Shown here: positions 8,076 through 17,906 of the stretch, piece after piece
How the letters are laid out: each line of letters begins with the position of its first letter
Position numbering within the stretch: the first letter of the stretch is position 1
DNA from: Undibacterium umbellatum
GTDB taxonomy: Bacteria; Pseudomonadota; Gammaproteobacteria; Burkholderiales; Burkholderiaceae_D
DNA: 64,000 bases
Reading direction: 5' to 3'
NCBI RefSeq assembly: GCF_014284125.1
Contig: NZ_JACOFX010000001.1
Span: 682,001-746,000 of the forward strand
Notes under the pieces: model-generated
What the model saw: only the letters and a program-made list of their open reading frames with translations
Databases searched by the model: none
What the model was told of the DNA's origin: nothing
Made by a program: the position numbers and the translations under genes

Positions 8076-8798
8076 ATGCAACAAACTCCGGGCAAGGTTT
8101 ATCTGATAGGCGCAGGCCCGGGTGCCGCCGACCTGATTACAGTACGTGGTGCCCGCCTGCTCGCACAGGCAGACGTGGTCTTATATGACGCCCTGGTCAC
8201 GGCAGAAATGCTGGAACTGTGTCCGCAAGCAGTCCAAATCTCAGTTGGCAAACGCAGTGGACAACGCTCCGCTGCGCAAGAACATATCAATCAGCAAATG
8301 CTGGAATGTGCGGCGCAATATGCGGTGGTGGTTAGGCTCAAAGGTGGTGACCCCATGCTATTTGGCCGTGCCGACGAAGAGCTGACTGCACTCGAGTCGG
8401 CAGGCATCGCCTATGAAATCGTACCCGGCATCACAACGGCACTGGCAGCGGCAGCCAGTGTGCGGCAACCGTTGACCAAGCGCGGAGTGGCGCGCAGCGT
8501 TGCCCTGTTCACCTCAAGTACAGCCCCAGGCGAAAGCGCTGATACCCGCATACCTGAATGCGATACACTGGTGCAGTATATGGGCGGCAGAGAAGCCACG
8601 CTGACGGCTCAGCGCATGCTGGCAGCCAACTTTCCAGGCGACTTACCTGTGATCATCATAGAAAATTGCAGTCGCCCCAATGAATGCAGTCAGGCTTTGA
8701 GTTTGAGAGAATTATCCAAAGGCTTGCCTATCAGTACAGGACCAGTGTTGGTGATGATGGGTGAAGCAATGCGGAAACGCACTACCAAGCTACCCTAA
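8076..8798 (+). CDS. cobA: uroporphyrinogen-III C-methyltransferase
   Basis: Transfers two methyl groups from S-adenosylmethionine to uroporphyrinogen III to make precorrin-2, the entry to siroheme, the cofactor of the CysI sulfite reductase. The 240-residue protein is the single-domain SUMT form: VYLIGAGPGAADLIT at the N-terminus, VVRLKGGDPMLFGRADEE (SAM site) in the middle, and the VPGIT block. It lacks the dehydrogenase/ferrochelatase half found in E. coli CysG. Those steps need other genes; a CbiX/SirB-type chelatase lies 0.9 kb away on the other strand. It starts 3 bp after cysN and is the last gene of the operon. Confidence 0.93.
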   Translation: MQQTPGKVYLIGAGPGAADLITVRGARLLAQADVVLYDALVTAEMLELCPQAVQISVGKRSGQRSAAQEHINQQMLECAAQYAVVVRLKGGDPMLFGRADEELTALESAGIAYEIVPGITTALAAAASVRQPLTKRGVARSVALFTSSTAPGESADTRIPECDTLVQYMGGREATLTAQRMLAANFPGDLPVIIIENCSRPNECSQALSLRELSKGLPISTGPVLVMMGEAMRKRTTKLP

Positions 8799-8816
8799 GA
8801 CGGTGGTCTGGAGAAA

Positions 8817-9584
8817 TTACGGAGGCAACCTCACTCCTAGCCTGCGTGCCATTAATTGCAAGGCACCACCATCCCTTAATTGTTCGTACAATTCGTCGTA
8901 GCGAAGGCGCAAATTCTCGCAACTAGCATTTTTGCAGTAGGCCAGATAGCCATCCTGCATATCCATGAAGGGCTCTATCATTTGCATCTCATTGCTGATG
9001 CCCATGGTCTTGATGATGGCTTCAGTATTACGCATATTGGTAGCAAGGAAATCCACCCGCTTTGCTATCAGCATGTTCAAACCATTGGTCAAGGTGTTGG
9101 CTACAACAGGCTTGATGGTAGAACGCTGGCTTTCAAACTGTGATCCATATACCCAGCCGTTGATGACACCAAGACGAGGACCATGCAAACTTGCATAATT
9201 ACCGTCCCAACTCACATCTGAACCCTTACGTATGTATAAGGCCATAACATCGCGATAAAAAGCACGTTTGGCAAAGACGTATTTGGCTTCTCTTTCTGGC
9301 GTCTTGTAAGGGCCTATTAGTATATGTGCCTGCTCATTTTCAACCATCCACTGGGCTCTGGCCCAAGGGTAGATTTCGAATTTGACTTCATCGCCATTTT
9401 GCCTGGCCAGCATACGAACAATGTCGGCACCCAGGCCCGTAAATTCACCGCTTGGGTTGCGCTCAAATACGTTGGCAAATTCGGTGCCAACGACCAGTAC
9501 CTGTCCAGCGTACGCCGGCATTGTCGACAATGCAACCAGCAGAGCCAGCAAAGCAAATGAGATCATTTTTTTCAGTTGAGACAT
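8817..9584 (-). CDS. periplasmic solute-binding protein (SBP_bac_3-like)
   Basis: A 255-residue exported protein with a signal peptide (MSQLKKMISFALLALLVALS, cleavage likely after AYA) and the two-lobe fold of amino-acid-type binding proteins. Visible features are the opening VVGTEF strand, the GLGADIVRML helix, the YPWARAQWM block and the GVINGWVYG hinge region. The start at 9584 places the signal peptide correctly; the frame is open 24 codons further up. Two cysteines near the C-terminus may pair. No permease or ATPase gene is adjacent, so it may serve a distant transporter or act as a sensor protein. Ligand unknown. It is convergent with cobA. Confidence 0.78.
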   Translation of the reverse strand: MSQLKKMISFALLALLVALSTMPAYAGQVLVVGTEFANVFERNPSGEFTGLGADIVRMLARQNGDEVKFEIYPWARAQWMVENEQAHILIGPYKTPEREAKYVFAKRAFYRDVMALYIRKGSDVSWDGNYASLHGPRLGVINGWVYGSQFESQRSTIKPVVANTLTNGLNMLIAKRVDFLATNMRNTEAIIKTMGISNEMQMIEPFMDMQDGYLAYCKNASCENLRLRYDELYEQLRDGGALQLMARRLGVRLPP

Positions 9585-9663
9585 ACTTTCATCAGTATTC
9601 CAAAACCGTGTTGTTGTAGAGTGTAATCTCAATACTCGCACTCTGCCCGTATTCATTCGAGTA

Positions 9664-10035
9664 TTACAACAGTTTCAAACAATAGTCGCGTATGGCCTTC
9701 AAAACAGCCTCATCTTCACCCACCGCACTTACAGTCTTAAATTGCAAACCTGGATGAGCTGCCCGAATTTCCTCTGCGAGCACTGGCAAATCCCGCAGGA
9801 CATGCCCCCCCTGCCCCAGAAACACCGGTGCAAGAGTAATGTTCTCACAACCATCAGCAACCAGTTGCGCAGCCAACTCTGGCAAGGAAGGTGTCATGAA
9901 CTCCAGAAAAGCGAGTGCCACGGTAACATCCGGCAAGCTGGCCTGTGTCATCGCCTGCAAGCGCTGAAAAGGCGTGGCCCAGCGCGGATCGCGGGCACCA
10001 TGAGCAAACAGGATTAAGGCGGATTTATTTGCCAT
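9664..10035 (-). CDS. cbiX: short CbiX/SirB-type sirohydrochlorin chelatase
   Basis: A 123-residue single-domain chelatase of the CbiX family, about half the size of two-domain CbiK/HemH proteins; such short forms act as dimers. The metal-site histidine lies in LILFAHGARDPRW near the N-terminus and a second in LGQGGHVLRDLP. Iron insertion to form siroheme is the likely reaction, because siroheme is needed by CysI and cobA is close by; cobalt for cobamides is the alternative. The ATG at 10035 overlaps the lptG stop by one base (ATGA); a TTG one codon upstream is less likely. Nickel chelation (CfbA) is not expected here. Confidence 0.85.
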   Translation of the reverse strand: MANKSALILFAHGARDPRWATPFQRLQAMTQASLPDVTVALAFLEFMTPSLPELAAQLVADGCENITLAPVFLGQGGHVLRDLPVLAEEIRAAHPGLQFKTVSAVGEDEAVLKAIRDYCLKLL

Positions 10036-11168
10036 CAATTTCTTTCAACATAACGCAAACCTAACGCAGCGATCACCAAAAACAAGACGCTGGGCACCAG
10101 TGCAGTCACCGGCGCCGGCCAAGTGTTGAGCAAACCTACATGTGAAAAAAGGGCGTTGGTGAGATAAAACACCATGCCTATCATGATCCCGCTGAAAATT
10201 TTGAAACTGACACCGCCACTCCGTACATGCAGATAAGCAAATGGCAAGGCCAGTGCCATCATGACAAGCACAGCAAATGGGTAGGTAACCTTTTTCCAGA
10301 AGGCAATTTCATAACGTTCACTATCCTGTTTATTGTCGGCAAGGTGCTTGGTAAATGCCGCCAGATCAGTTGCTGACATACGATCAGGATCTGCAAACAG
10401 CACGGATAAAATATCTGGCGTGACCTCTGAAACGACATCACGGCTTGCCAGCTTCTGGCTCTTAACAGCAGCGATATCTTCACTCGTGAGCGTTTTGGGA
10501 AAAGAGGTTTCTATGACATCGGATAAGCGCCAGGTGTTGTTACCCAGGTACTCGGCACCAGTCGCGGTCATTTCTCGCGACAAATGAAAGTTCTTATCAA
10601 ATTCAAATATTTTGACACTCTTCAAATGACGATTAGGCAAAACCTCTTTGACGTTCAAAAAGCGCGAGCCTATGACATCACCAGTCAAACCGTTTTCACG
10701 TACCAGATCCTTGGTCCACAGGCCAGTACGAAATTCCTGCGCCAGCGATTCTCCTATGGCACTGAGTTTCATTTTTTCTGCCAGCTTGCTGGAGATGGGC
10801 GAAATGACTTCACCAAACAAAAATGTCAACACCACGAAAACCATGCCTATCTTCACCAAGATCATACCAGCCATCATGGTAGACATGCTGGAGGCGCGCA
10901 TGATGGTAAATTCAGAATTGGAAGCAAATTGCGCCAACACATAAATCGTCCCTATCAGGACTGCGATAGGCATGAACTCATAGATATACCCAGGCCAGCC
11001 CAGAAACACATACAGCACGGCATGTTTGAGCTGATAACCACCTTTGTTGACTGAAGACTGCAATTCACTGACCAGGTCAAAGAAAGAGAACAAAGCCAAC
11101 AAAGCCAACATGACAAACAGAACGGCGCGCAGAATTTCAACGCCAAAATATCTTTGTAAAATTTTCAT
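10035..11168 (-). CDS. lptG: LPS export ABC transporter permease LptG
   Basis: Inner-membrane subunit of the LptB2FG complex that extracts lipopolysaccharide and drives it along the LptC-LptA-LptD bridge. The 377-residue protein has the family layout: three N-terminal transmembrane helices, a periplasmic beta-jellyroll (about residues 130-265) and three C-terminal helices ending near ALGLRYVERN. The ATG at 11168 overlaps the lptF stop (ATGA), so it is preferred over an ATG three codons upstream. Order lptF-lptG on the minus strand with pepA divergent is the common proteobacterial arrangement. Confidence 0.95.
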   Translation of the reverse strand: MKILQRYFGVEILRAVLFVMLALLALFSFFDLVSELQSSVNKGGYQLKHAVLYVFLGWPGYIYEFMPIAVLIGTIYVLAQFASNSEFTIMRASSMSTMMAGMILVKIGMVFVVLTFLFGEVISPISSKLAEKMKLSAIGESLAQEFRTGLWTKDLVRENGLTGDVIGSRFLNVKEVLPNRHLKSVKIFEFDKNFHLSREMTATGAEYLGNNTWRLSDVIETSFPKTLTSEDIAAVKSQKLASRDVVSEVTPDILSVLFADPDRMSATDLAAFTKHLADNKQDSERYEIAFWKKVTYPFAVLVMMALALPFAYLHVRSGGVSFKIFSGIMIGMVFYLTNALFSHVGLLNTWPAPVTALVPSVLFLVIAALGLRYVERN

Positions 11169-12298
11169 GCTGAACACTTTTCCTTAGCGCGGAAACTCGA
11201 TTTGCAGCGTGACCACAATATTAAAGGATGCCAGCGGCTATTTACTTTCAAACGCCATAAAAACATGCTGAGAGTCATTAAAGCCACGAATAAATGATGT
11301 GGCCACCATGCCATAGCAAAACTGCTGCGTTCCTGTACTACCAGAGCCTGCAGGATGTTTGTCACAGATAGATAAATCACGACCAGCAACAAGGCGACGA
11401 TCAAATTGGCTGAACGACCTACACGTGGATTGACATAACCCAAAGGGATCGCCAACATCAATAACACCGCACACATGACCGGCAGGGAAATGCGCCACAG
11501 CAATTCACCTAACTTGGTGCTATCAAGATTTTCTACCAAAGCCGTCAATGGCATGGACTTGGCAGACTTGTCACCAGTCACGCTGGCATTCTGGCTGGAC
11601 ACCAGCACCCCGTATTTCTCAAACTGCATCATCTGGAAATCAGGCGCTGTCGGCAAACCATCATACCGCCGTCCCTTGCTCATGACCAGAAACTTGTCAC
11701 CTGCCTTGTCGATTTCGACCATGCCTTCCCGTGCAACGACGATGCTGGAACGACCGTCTTTATAGGTATTAATGAAAATATTTTGTACTTTACTGAGGTC
11801 ACCAGCCACTTCTTCCACAAAGAAAATGCGATCAGATGAGGCAGACTCCTGGAACTTACCCGGTGCAACCTTGGCAATATCCGAACGTTTTTCGAACCGT
11901 TCACGAAATTCCACGTTTTGCTGATTGGCCCAGGGAGTGACGATAAAACTCAACAAACCTGTGAGTATGATGAGAGGGCCACCAAAGCGCAATACAGGGG
12001 ATATCCATTGTGTCAGGCTCAGGCCTGAAGCAAACCAGACCACCATTTCAGAATCCTGATAACTACGCGTCACTACCAACAAGACCGATATAAAACCGGT
12101 CAGCAGCAGCAATATATGCATATTCATCAATGCCGTGAAGCCTATCAGAGCGACCACATCAGCAGACGCAACTTTGCCTCCTGCCGCATTTCCAAGGATT
12201 TTAATAAGCATCACGGAAATCGTGATGGTGAACAGAGTTGTGAAGACTGCGCCTGCGGCACTGTTTAATTCACGTCGAAGCGCGCGCTGAAAAATCAT
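11165..12298 (-). CDS. lptF: LPS export ABC transporter permease LptF
   Basis: Partner permease of LptG. The 377-residue protein has N-terminal membrane helices (FQRALRRELNSAAGAVFTTL leading in), a periplasmic beta domain from about residue 125 to 255, and three C-terminal helices. The ATG at 12298 lies 50 bp from the divergent pepA start, so promoters for both genes must share this short gap. It is followed by lptG with a 4-bp overlap, then cbiX with a 1-bp overlap, forming one minus-strand operon. Confidence 0.95.
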   Translation of the reverse strand: MIFQRALRRELNSAAGAVFTTLFTITISVMLIKILGNAAGGKVASADVVALIGFTALMNMHILLLLTGFISVLLVVTRSYQDSEMVVWFASGLSLTQWISPVLRFGGPLIILTGLLSFIVTPWANQQNVEFRERFEKRSDIAKVAPGKFQESASSDRIFFVEEVAGDLSKVQNIFINTYKDGRSSIVVAREGMVEIDKAGDKFLVMSKGRRYDGLPTAPDFQMMQFEKYGVLVSSQNASVTGDKSAKSMPLTALVENLDSTKLGELLWRISLPVMCAVLLMLAIPLGYVNPRVGRSANLIVALLLVVIYLSVTNILQALVVQERSSFAMAWWPHHLFVALMTLSMFLWRLKVNSRWHPLILWSRCKSSFRAKEKCSA

Positions 12299-12348
12299 GA
12301 GTAGGATTATAATGTCTGTTTTACGAGACTTACAAAGAGGAGTAATAC

Positions 12349-13857
12349 GTGGACTTTAGCATAAAAACAATCGACGCAAAAAGTGCCTCGACTGCCCATA
12401 AAGCAATTAAGACAGGCTGTATCGTAGTTGGCGTGTATGAAAACAAGAAACTTTCTGCCTCTGCAGCAGGTCTGGACAAGTCTGGCGACATCGCTGCAGC
12501 CCTGAAATCTGGCGATATTACCGGCAAAGCGGGTACCTCCCTGCTGTTGCGCAAACTCGCCGATGTCGCTGCAGAGCGCGTTTTACTGGTGGGTTTGGGT
12601 GAAGAAGCCGCTGCTGTCAGCGAAAAAGCCTATAACCAGGCTGTACAGGCTGCTGCACGTACATTGGCTGGCTTGGGTGCGAACGATGCCGTTATCGCCC
12701 TGCCAGAAGTCAAAGACCGCGATCTGGGTTGGTCCATACGCAGCACAGTTGTGGCTTTCCGCGAAAGCATCTTCCGCGCTGATGGTCTGAAGAGCAAGAA
12801 AGAAACATCCACATCTGGCGTCAAGAAAGTGGCAATTGCCGTTGCCGCTACTGATGCAACAGCTGCAAAGAATGCATTAGCACAAAGTGTGGCCCTGGCC
12901 AATGGCATGGATCTGACCAAAGAACTGGGCAATCTGCCACCTAATTTCTGCACGCCTACTCATCTGGCCAATACCGCCAAGAAAATTGCTACCGACTATA
13001 AAATGGTCGCTGAAGTGCTGGACCGCAAACAGATACAAGCCCTCAAAATGGGTAGTTTCCTGTCCGTCACCAATGGCACGGTAGAACCACCGAAGTTCAT
13101 CGTGCTCAAGCACAATGGTGGCAAAGTCAAGGACGCACCAGTTGTTCTGGTCGGCAAAGGCATTACCTTTGACTCCGGCGGTATCTCGTTGAAAGCTGGC
13201 GCTGGTATGGATGAGATGAAATACGACATGGGTGGTGCAGCTTCTGTACTGGGCACCATGCGCGCCATCGGTGAAATGAAACTGAAGCTGAACGTCATCG
13301 CCGTCATCCCAACTTGCGAAAACATGCCTTCCGGCAGTGCCACCCGTCCTGGCGATATCGTCACTTCCATGTCTGGCCAGACTATCGAAATCCTGAATAC
13401 GGATGCCGAAGGCCGTCTGATCCTGTGTGACGCATTGACATATGCAGAACGTTTCAAACCAGCAGCCGTGGTTGACGTAGCGACACTGACAGGTGCTTGC
13501 GTGACTTCCCTGGGCCACCATAACTCAGGCCTGTTCACCCGTCATGATGAAGCGCATGACCAACTGGCAGCAGAATTGCTGGCAGCAGGCAAGCAAACCG
13601 GTGATACCGCATGGCGCATGCCTATCGAAGAAGCTTATAACGAGCAACTGAAGTCCAATTTTGCGGACATGGCAAATATTGGCGGCCCAGCCGGCGGCAG
13701 TATCACGGCAGCCTGCTTCCTTGAGCGCTACACCAAGAAATACACCTGGGCCCATCTGGATATCGCTGGTACAGCCTGGAAGTCCGGTGCAGCTAAGGGC
13801 TCCACTGGCCGTCCTGTACCTTTGCTGACAACTTTCCTGATCAATCGCGCAGGCTAA
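12349..13857 (+). CDS. pepA: leucyl aminopeptidase
   Basis: Cytoplasmic M17 aminopeptidase that removes N-terminal residues from peptides, with two metal ions. The 502-residue length is typical. The catalytic domain contains [14 protein letters not shown] (about residues 265-278) and the family signature [10 protein letters not shown] (about residues 346-355), which carry the metal-ligand Asp, Glu and the catalytic Lys and Arg. The start is GTG at 12349, supported by AGAGGAG 6 bp upstream. In E. coli the protein also binds DNA; whether that holds here is unknown. A strong terminator follows. Confidence 0.96.
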   Translation: MDFSIKTIDAKSASTAHKAIKTGCIVVGVYENKKLSASAAGLDKSGDIAAALKSGDITGKAGTSLLLRKLADVAAERVLLVGLGEEAAAVSEKAYNQAVQAAARTLAGLGANDAVIALPEVKDRDLGWSIRSTVVAFRESIFRADGLKSKKETSTSGVKKVAIAVAATDATAAKNALAQSVALANGMDLTKELGNLPPNFCTPTHLANTAKKIATDYKMVAEVLDRKQIQALKMGSFLSVTNGTVEPPKFIVLKHNGGKVKDAPVVLVGKGITFDSGGISLKAGAGMDEMKYDMGGAASVLGTMRAIGEMKLKLNVIAVIPTCENMPSGSATRPGDIVTSMSGQTIEILNTDAEGRLILCDALTYAERFKPAAVVDVATLTGACVTSLGHHNSGLFTRHDEAHDQLAAELLAAGKQTGDTAWRMPIEEAYNEQLKSNFADMANIGGPAGGSITAACFLERYTKKYTWAHLDIAGTAWKSGAAKGSTGRPVPLLTTFLINRAG

Positions 13858-13876
13858 GTAGCAGTTTCAAGATCAG

Positions 13877-13910
13877 AGCGTGCACTGCAATTGCGGTGCA
13901 CGCTTTTTTT
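13877..13910 (+). terminator. rho-independent terminator after pepA
   Basis: AGCGTGCAC and GTGCACGCT form a 9-bp GC-rich stem with a 10-nt loop, followed by T7. It lies 19 bp past the pepA stop. Confidence 0.93.
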
Positions 13911-13945
13911 ATCCTAAGTAAGCTATTAGCCAGCAACAGGTCGCC

Positions 13946-15034
13946 ATGCAATCACCAAATAATGATGCCAAGGAGCCACAAAAAGCTTCCACTATAGCAA
14001 CAACATTTTCGGCAGATGAAAACTATTACTTTGTTTTTGTCAGGTGGTGCATCAAATTAATTGCGTATATCCTGGTGATGGGAATTGGAGGTCTGTATGG
14101 CGTCAGTGCATACAAAATTTTTTCCTCCCTGTTTTCCAGTCCCCAAACTGGCACTAGCGGATTAATGCTTACGTCATTCCTGGTCGGCATCCCTTTGTGC
14201 ATAGGTATATTGACGGGTTACATTGCAAAGAAAAAGGACTTGGGGGGTTTTGCAACGGCAAGCGGACTGTCTGCATTATCCATCGCATTATTTGTTTTTG
14301 CTGCGGGTGCCCTGCTACGCGAAGGTATGATCTGCATAGTCATGGCAATTCCCCTGTTTGTAGTATTGGGGATACTTGGGGCTATCTGTGGCCTGATATT
14401 CTCTGCAACTAACAGCAATGCAGGCAGATGGTGCAGTGGACTCTTGTTACTGCCACTCCTGCTTGGCACAGTCGAGCAGCAAGTAACACCGGCTGCCACT
14501 ACACAGTTCATACAAAAAGACATCCTCATCAATGCCAGCCCTGAAACAATTTGGCAATTGATCAACCATCCGCAGAATATACAGCCTGAAGAATTGAAGT
14601 CCGGCTTTGCCTACCGCATCGGCGTGCCTTTTCCCATACAGGCTACGACTCTCGAAGGAAAAATAGGTGGTAAACGTGAACTCATCTGGCAACGAGGCAT
14701 AAAATTTGAAGAAGAAATTACCGCATGGGAACTTAATCGCCATATTGCATGGACATACAAGTTTAATGCCGACTCTTTTCCTTCTGGCTCGCTGGATGAT
14801 CACATCGTCATAGGAGGGAAGTATTTTAATCTGGAAGATACTTCTTACACCTTGACGCCAGAAGCACGTGGTACCCGCCTGCAAATCAAAGTAAAAACAC
14901 GTGTATCTACCAATTTCAACTGGTATGCCGAAGGCTGGGCAAATTTCCTGGTAGGTGACACTGCACGGACTATACTTGCGTTTTACAAAAACCGTGCTGA
15001 AAACCTGGCTATTGCAGCATTAATCAAAAGCTGA
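13946..15034 (+). CDS. membrane-anchored SRPBCC-domain protein
   Basis: A 362-residue protein in two parts. Residues about 30-180 hold four to five hydrophobic segments (for example LIAYILVMGIGGLYGV and MAIPLFVVLGILGAICGLIF). Residues about 190-360 form a START/SRPBCC-type ligand-binding domain beginning ILINASPETIWQLINHP and ending with an amphipathic helix. SRPBCC domains bind hydrophobic ligands in a deep pocket, so a membrane-tethered lipid or pigment binding role is conceivable, but no function is known to me. It stands alone between pepA and xthA, with only a weak hairpin plus T-run after it (about 15060-15085). Confidence 0.75.
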   Translation: MQSPNNDAKEPQKASTIATTFSADENYYFVFVRWCIKLIAYILVMGIGGLYGVSAYKIFSSLFSSPQTGTSGLMLTSFLVGIPLCIGILTGYIAKKKDLGGFATASGLSALSIALFVFAAGALLREGMICIVMAIPLFVVLGILGAICGLIFSATNSNAGRWCSGLLLLPLLLGTVEQQVTPAATTQFIQKDILINASPETIWQLINHPQNIQPEELKSGFAYRIGVPFPIQATTLEGKIGGKRELIWQRGIKFEEEITAWELNRHIAWTYKFNADSFPSGSLDDHIVIGGKYFNLEDTSYTLTPEARGTRLQIKVKTRVSTNFNWYAEGWANFLVGDTARTILAFYKNRAENLAIAALIKS

Positions 15035-15245
15035 GCATTAGCCCCCCCCACACTACTAAGAAAGGCGTTCAGCCGCTTTTTTTCTGTTCTACTGAATTTT
15101 GTGAGCGTCGTATAATGCCAGCAATCAAAAATCAAGACCATCAAGTGTAACAAATGAAAGTGAATAACCAGGCGAGTACCTTGCTCTAATTTTCAAGCAT
15201 CAATACACCTTGAAACCCTCACCCAATATAACGAATACAAATAAC

Positions 15246-16010
15246 ATGAAACTAGTCACCTGGAATGTCAACTCTCTCAAAGTCAGACTCCCGCAAGTCT
15301 TGCAATGGCTGGAAACCAATCCTGTTGATGTGTTGTGCATACAGGAAACCAAACTCACTGACGACAAGTTTCCGCAGGCAGAGATAGAAACCGCAGGCTA
15401 CCACGTCGCTTTTACTGGCCAGAAAACTTATAACGGCGTGGCGATTTTGTCGAAGCATCCTATGACGGATGTTCAAAAGAATAATCCGCAGTTTGAAGAT
15501 GAGCAGCAACGCATCATCGCTGCCACCATTGAGGGCATACGCGTCATTTGTGCTTATGTACCAAATGGCCAGGCACCGGATTCAGACAAGTTCCAGTACA
15601 AGCTGAAATGGTTTGCAGCGTTGGAAAACTGGGTCAGGGAAGAAATGACGCGCCATTCAAAGCTTGCCGTGTTGGGGGACTACAACATTGCGCCGGAAGA
15701 CCGGGATGTGCATGATCCGGCAGCCTGGGTGGGCATGAACCTGGTGTCGCCAGAAGAAAGAACCGCACTGAAAAACCTGATGGCACTGGGTTTGAGTGAT
15801 AGTTTCCGTCAGTTTGAACAGGCAGACAAATCTTTCAGCTGGTGGGATTACCGTGCACTAGGCTTCCGCCTGAACAAAGGTGTACGCATAGACCATATCT
15901 TGCTGTCAGCCGAATTGGCCAGGCAATGTACTTCTTGCGTTATTGACCGCGTGCCACGCAAGTGGGAGCAACCATCAGATCACGCACCGGTGATTGCTAC
16001 CCTTGCTTGA
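15246..16010 (+). CDS. xthA: exodeoxyribonuclease III
   Basis: AP endonuclease and 3'-5' exonuclease of base-excision repair, in the EEP phosphodiesterase fold. The 254-residue protein starts MKLVTWNVNSL (metal-site Asn), has CIQETKL (catalytic Glu), GDYNIAPEDRDVHDP (Asp/Asn of the active site), WWDYRA, and RIDHILLS with SDHAPV (catalytic Asp-His) at the end. The ATG at 15246 is chosen because the family begins at this motif; the frame is open 12 codons upstream. No strong ribosome-binding site is visible. It is convergent with the chemoreceptor gene, 15 bp apart. Confidence 0.94.
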   Translation: MKLVTWNVNSLKVRLPQVLQWLETNPVDVLCIQETKLTDDKFPQAEIETAGYHVAFTGQKTYNGVAILSKHPMTDVQKNNPQFEDEQQRIIAATIEGIRVICAYVPNGQAPDSDKFQYKLKWFAALENWVREEMTRHSKLAVLGDYNIAPEDRDVHDPAAWVGMNLVSPEERTALKNLMALGLSDSFRQFEQADKSFSWWDYRALGFRLNKGVRIDHILLSAELARQCTSCVIDRVPRKWEQPSDHAPVIATLA

Positions 16011-16025
16011 GTTTAGTCAAAAAAT

Positions 16026-17906
16026 TTAATCGTCATATCCCAGACTGGGTGCAGAAGCCTTATTCTTAGCCCAGCTTGATTTGGCTGGCGCTATGCGCGG
16101 ACCAGAGCCTGAATCCTCCATACGGAAGGCTGACATCGCGGTTTTCAACAGATTGGCCTGCTCTTCCAGCGAACCTGCGGCTGCAGCAGCTTGTTCTACC
16201 AAAGCAGCATTTTGCTGTGTTGCTTCATCCATATGCGCCAAGGCAACATTGACTTGTTGAATACCATCGCTTTGCTCTACCGAGGCGGTGGTAATTTCAT
16301 TAATAATCGCTGCAACTTGATCAACTGCCGAGACGATGCGAGTCATGGCGGCACCCGCCTTATCTACCAGCTCAGACCCTTCACTGACCTTGTTGACCGA
16401 GTCTTCAATCAGATTCTTGATCTCCTGTGCCGCAGCAGCACTGCGTTGCGCCAGGGTACGCACTTCACTGGCAACTACAGCAAAGCCACGGCCTTGCTCA
16501 CCTGCCCTGGCTGCTTCTACCGCTGCATTCAGCGCCAGAATATTGGTCTGGAAGGCGATGCCTTCAATCACGCTGATGATGTCAACAATCTTGCGTGAGC
16601 TGTCGCTGATGCCCTGCATGGTGGTAACCACCTTGCCGACCACTTCGCCACCCTGAGTCGCGACATCAGATGCATTGACGGCCATCTTGTTGGCTTCGCG
16701 GGCATTGTCGGCATTATTGCGCACGGCTTCGGTCAATTCTTCCATGCTGGCCGCTGTTTCTTCCAATGAAGAGGCTTGTTGCTCGGTACGACCAGACAAA
16801 TCCATATTGCCTGTAGCAATTTCTGTCGCCCCTACAGTAATGGAATCTGTCGCCTTGCGCACATCAACGACCATGACGCGCAACTGCTCAAGGAAGCGAT
16901 TGAAGGCAGAGGCGGTCTGCGCGACTTCATCATCCCCTTCCACATCAATTTTCCGACTCAGGTCACCACCACCAGCGGCGATATCCGACATGGCATCACG
17001 CACGCGCTGCAAACCAGACAGCATGCGGCCTACCAGCACGGTCGTCAAAGGCATGATCACGCCCAGCAAGATCAGCAGGACAACAGCAGAAATAATCAAC
17101 AACTGATCCAGTGCTTCCAGTGCTTTTTTCTTGTCGATGACGAGAGCAAGATAAATGTCAGAACCAGTGATTTGCTGCAAGAGCATGAAATGCGGCTTGC
17201 CGCCAATTTCTGTCAGTATCGGATCTTTTTGTTTAGACAGGTTAGCCAGATTATCCAGTGCAAGATCAGGTGTAATTTCCTTGGCCATCTTCATGACCTT
17301 AGCCTGATCTGCATGGGCCAGCACCTGGCCACTTTTATCCAGCAAGAAAGCATAGCCGCCACCCGCCAGTTTGATGGTGAGGATTTGATCAACTATCTTG
17401 GTCAGGAAAACATCAGCACCAACCACACCGCCCTCACCACCTTTGACAGGTGCGGCAAAGGTAATCATCAATCCTGGAGGAGCAACACCCATGTATGGTG
17501 AAGTCACAATGGGCTTCTTGGCATCCATGGCCGCTTTATACCAGGGGCGAACTGTAGGGTCGAATCCGGCAGGAGGCGGATCAGCAGGAATATTGGTAAA
17601 TTGTTTGTCTGGCTGGCCCTGATAAACACTCAGGAAATTGCCGCCAGCGCGCATCATGGTCAGACTGGACTGCAAGTCTGCACCATTACCCAGCCCCTGT
17701 GCCAGGCTGTCCATCAAAGACAGATTGGTCTGTATCCAGTTACTCAAAACGGCGTTATAACCCGCTGCAACACCACGAATTTCATTGTTGAGGTCAGTTT
17801 CTATCTGGGACTTCATCCTCAGATAACTCCCTACAGTCAACACTATGGTACAAATAGCAACCAATAATCCGATAACAACGATGAGTCTGGCTTTGAGAGA
17901 TTTCAT
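16026..17906 (-). CDS. methyl-accepting chemotaxis protein with dCache sensor
   Basis: A 626-residue inner-membrane chemoreceptor. A transmembrane helix (about residues 8-30) is followed by a periplasmic double-Cache domain carrying [17 protein letters not shown] and SPYMG, which resembles the pattern of amino-acid/amine-binding dCache domains. A second transmembrane helix lies near 270-295, then HAMP and the cytoplasmic signalling hairpin with [18 protein letters not shown] near residue 455. The ATG at 17906 has AGGGGA 6 bp upstream; an upstream in-frame start would put a Cys-rich tail before the signal anchor. No CheR/CheB pentapeptide is seen at the C-terminus. Confidence 0.93.
   Translation of the reverse strand: MKSLKARLIVVIGLLVAICTIVLTVGSYLRMKSQIETDLNNEIRGVAAGYNAVLSNWIQTNLSLMDSLAQGLGNGADLQSSLTMMRAGGNFLSVYQGQPDKQFTNIPADPPPAGFDPTVRPWYKAAMDAKKPIVTSPYMGVAPPGLMITFAAPVKGGEGGVVGADVFLTKIVDQILTIKLAGGGYAFLLDKSGQVLAHADQAKVMKMAKEITPDLALDNLANLSKQKDPILTEIGGKPHFMLLQQITGSDIYLALVIDKKKALEALDQLLIISAVVLLILLGVIMPLTTVLVGRMLSGLQRVRDAMSDIAAGGGDLSRKIDVEGDDEVAQTASAFNRFLEQLRVMVVDVRKATDSITVGATEIATGNMDLSGRTEQQASSLEETAASMEELTEAVRNNADNAREANKMAVNASDVATQGGEVVGKVVTTMQGISDSSRKIVDIISVIEGIAFQTNILALNAAVEAARAGEQGRGFAVVASEVRTLAQRSAAAAQEIKNLIEDSVNKVSEGSELVDKAGAAMTRIVSAVDQVAAIINEITTASVEQSDGIQQVNVALAHMDEATQQNAALVEQAAAAAGSLEEQANLLKTAMSAFRMEDSGSGPRIAPAKSSWAKNKASAPSLGYDD

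Noticed and set aside
15050..15090. terminator after the SRPBCC gene
   Set aside because: A run of seven T is present, but the stem before it is only about 3 bp, too weak to list as a feature.
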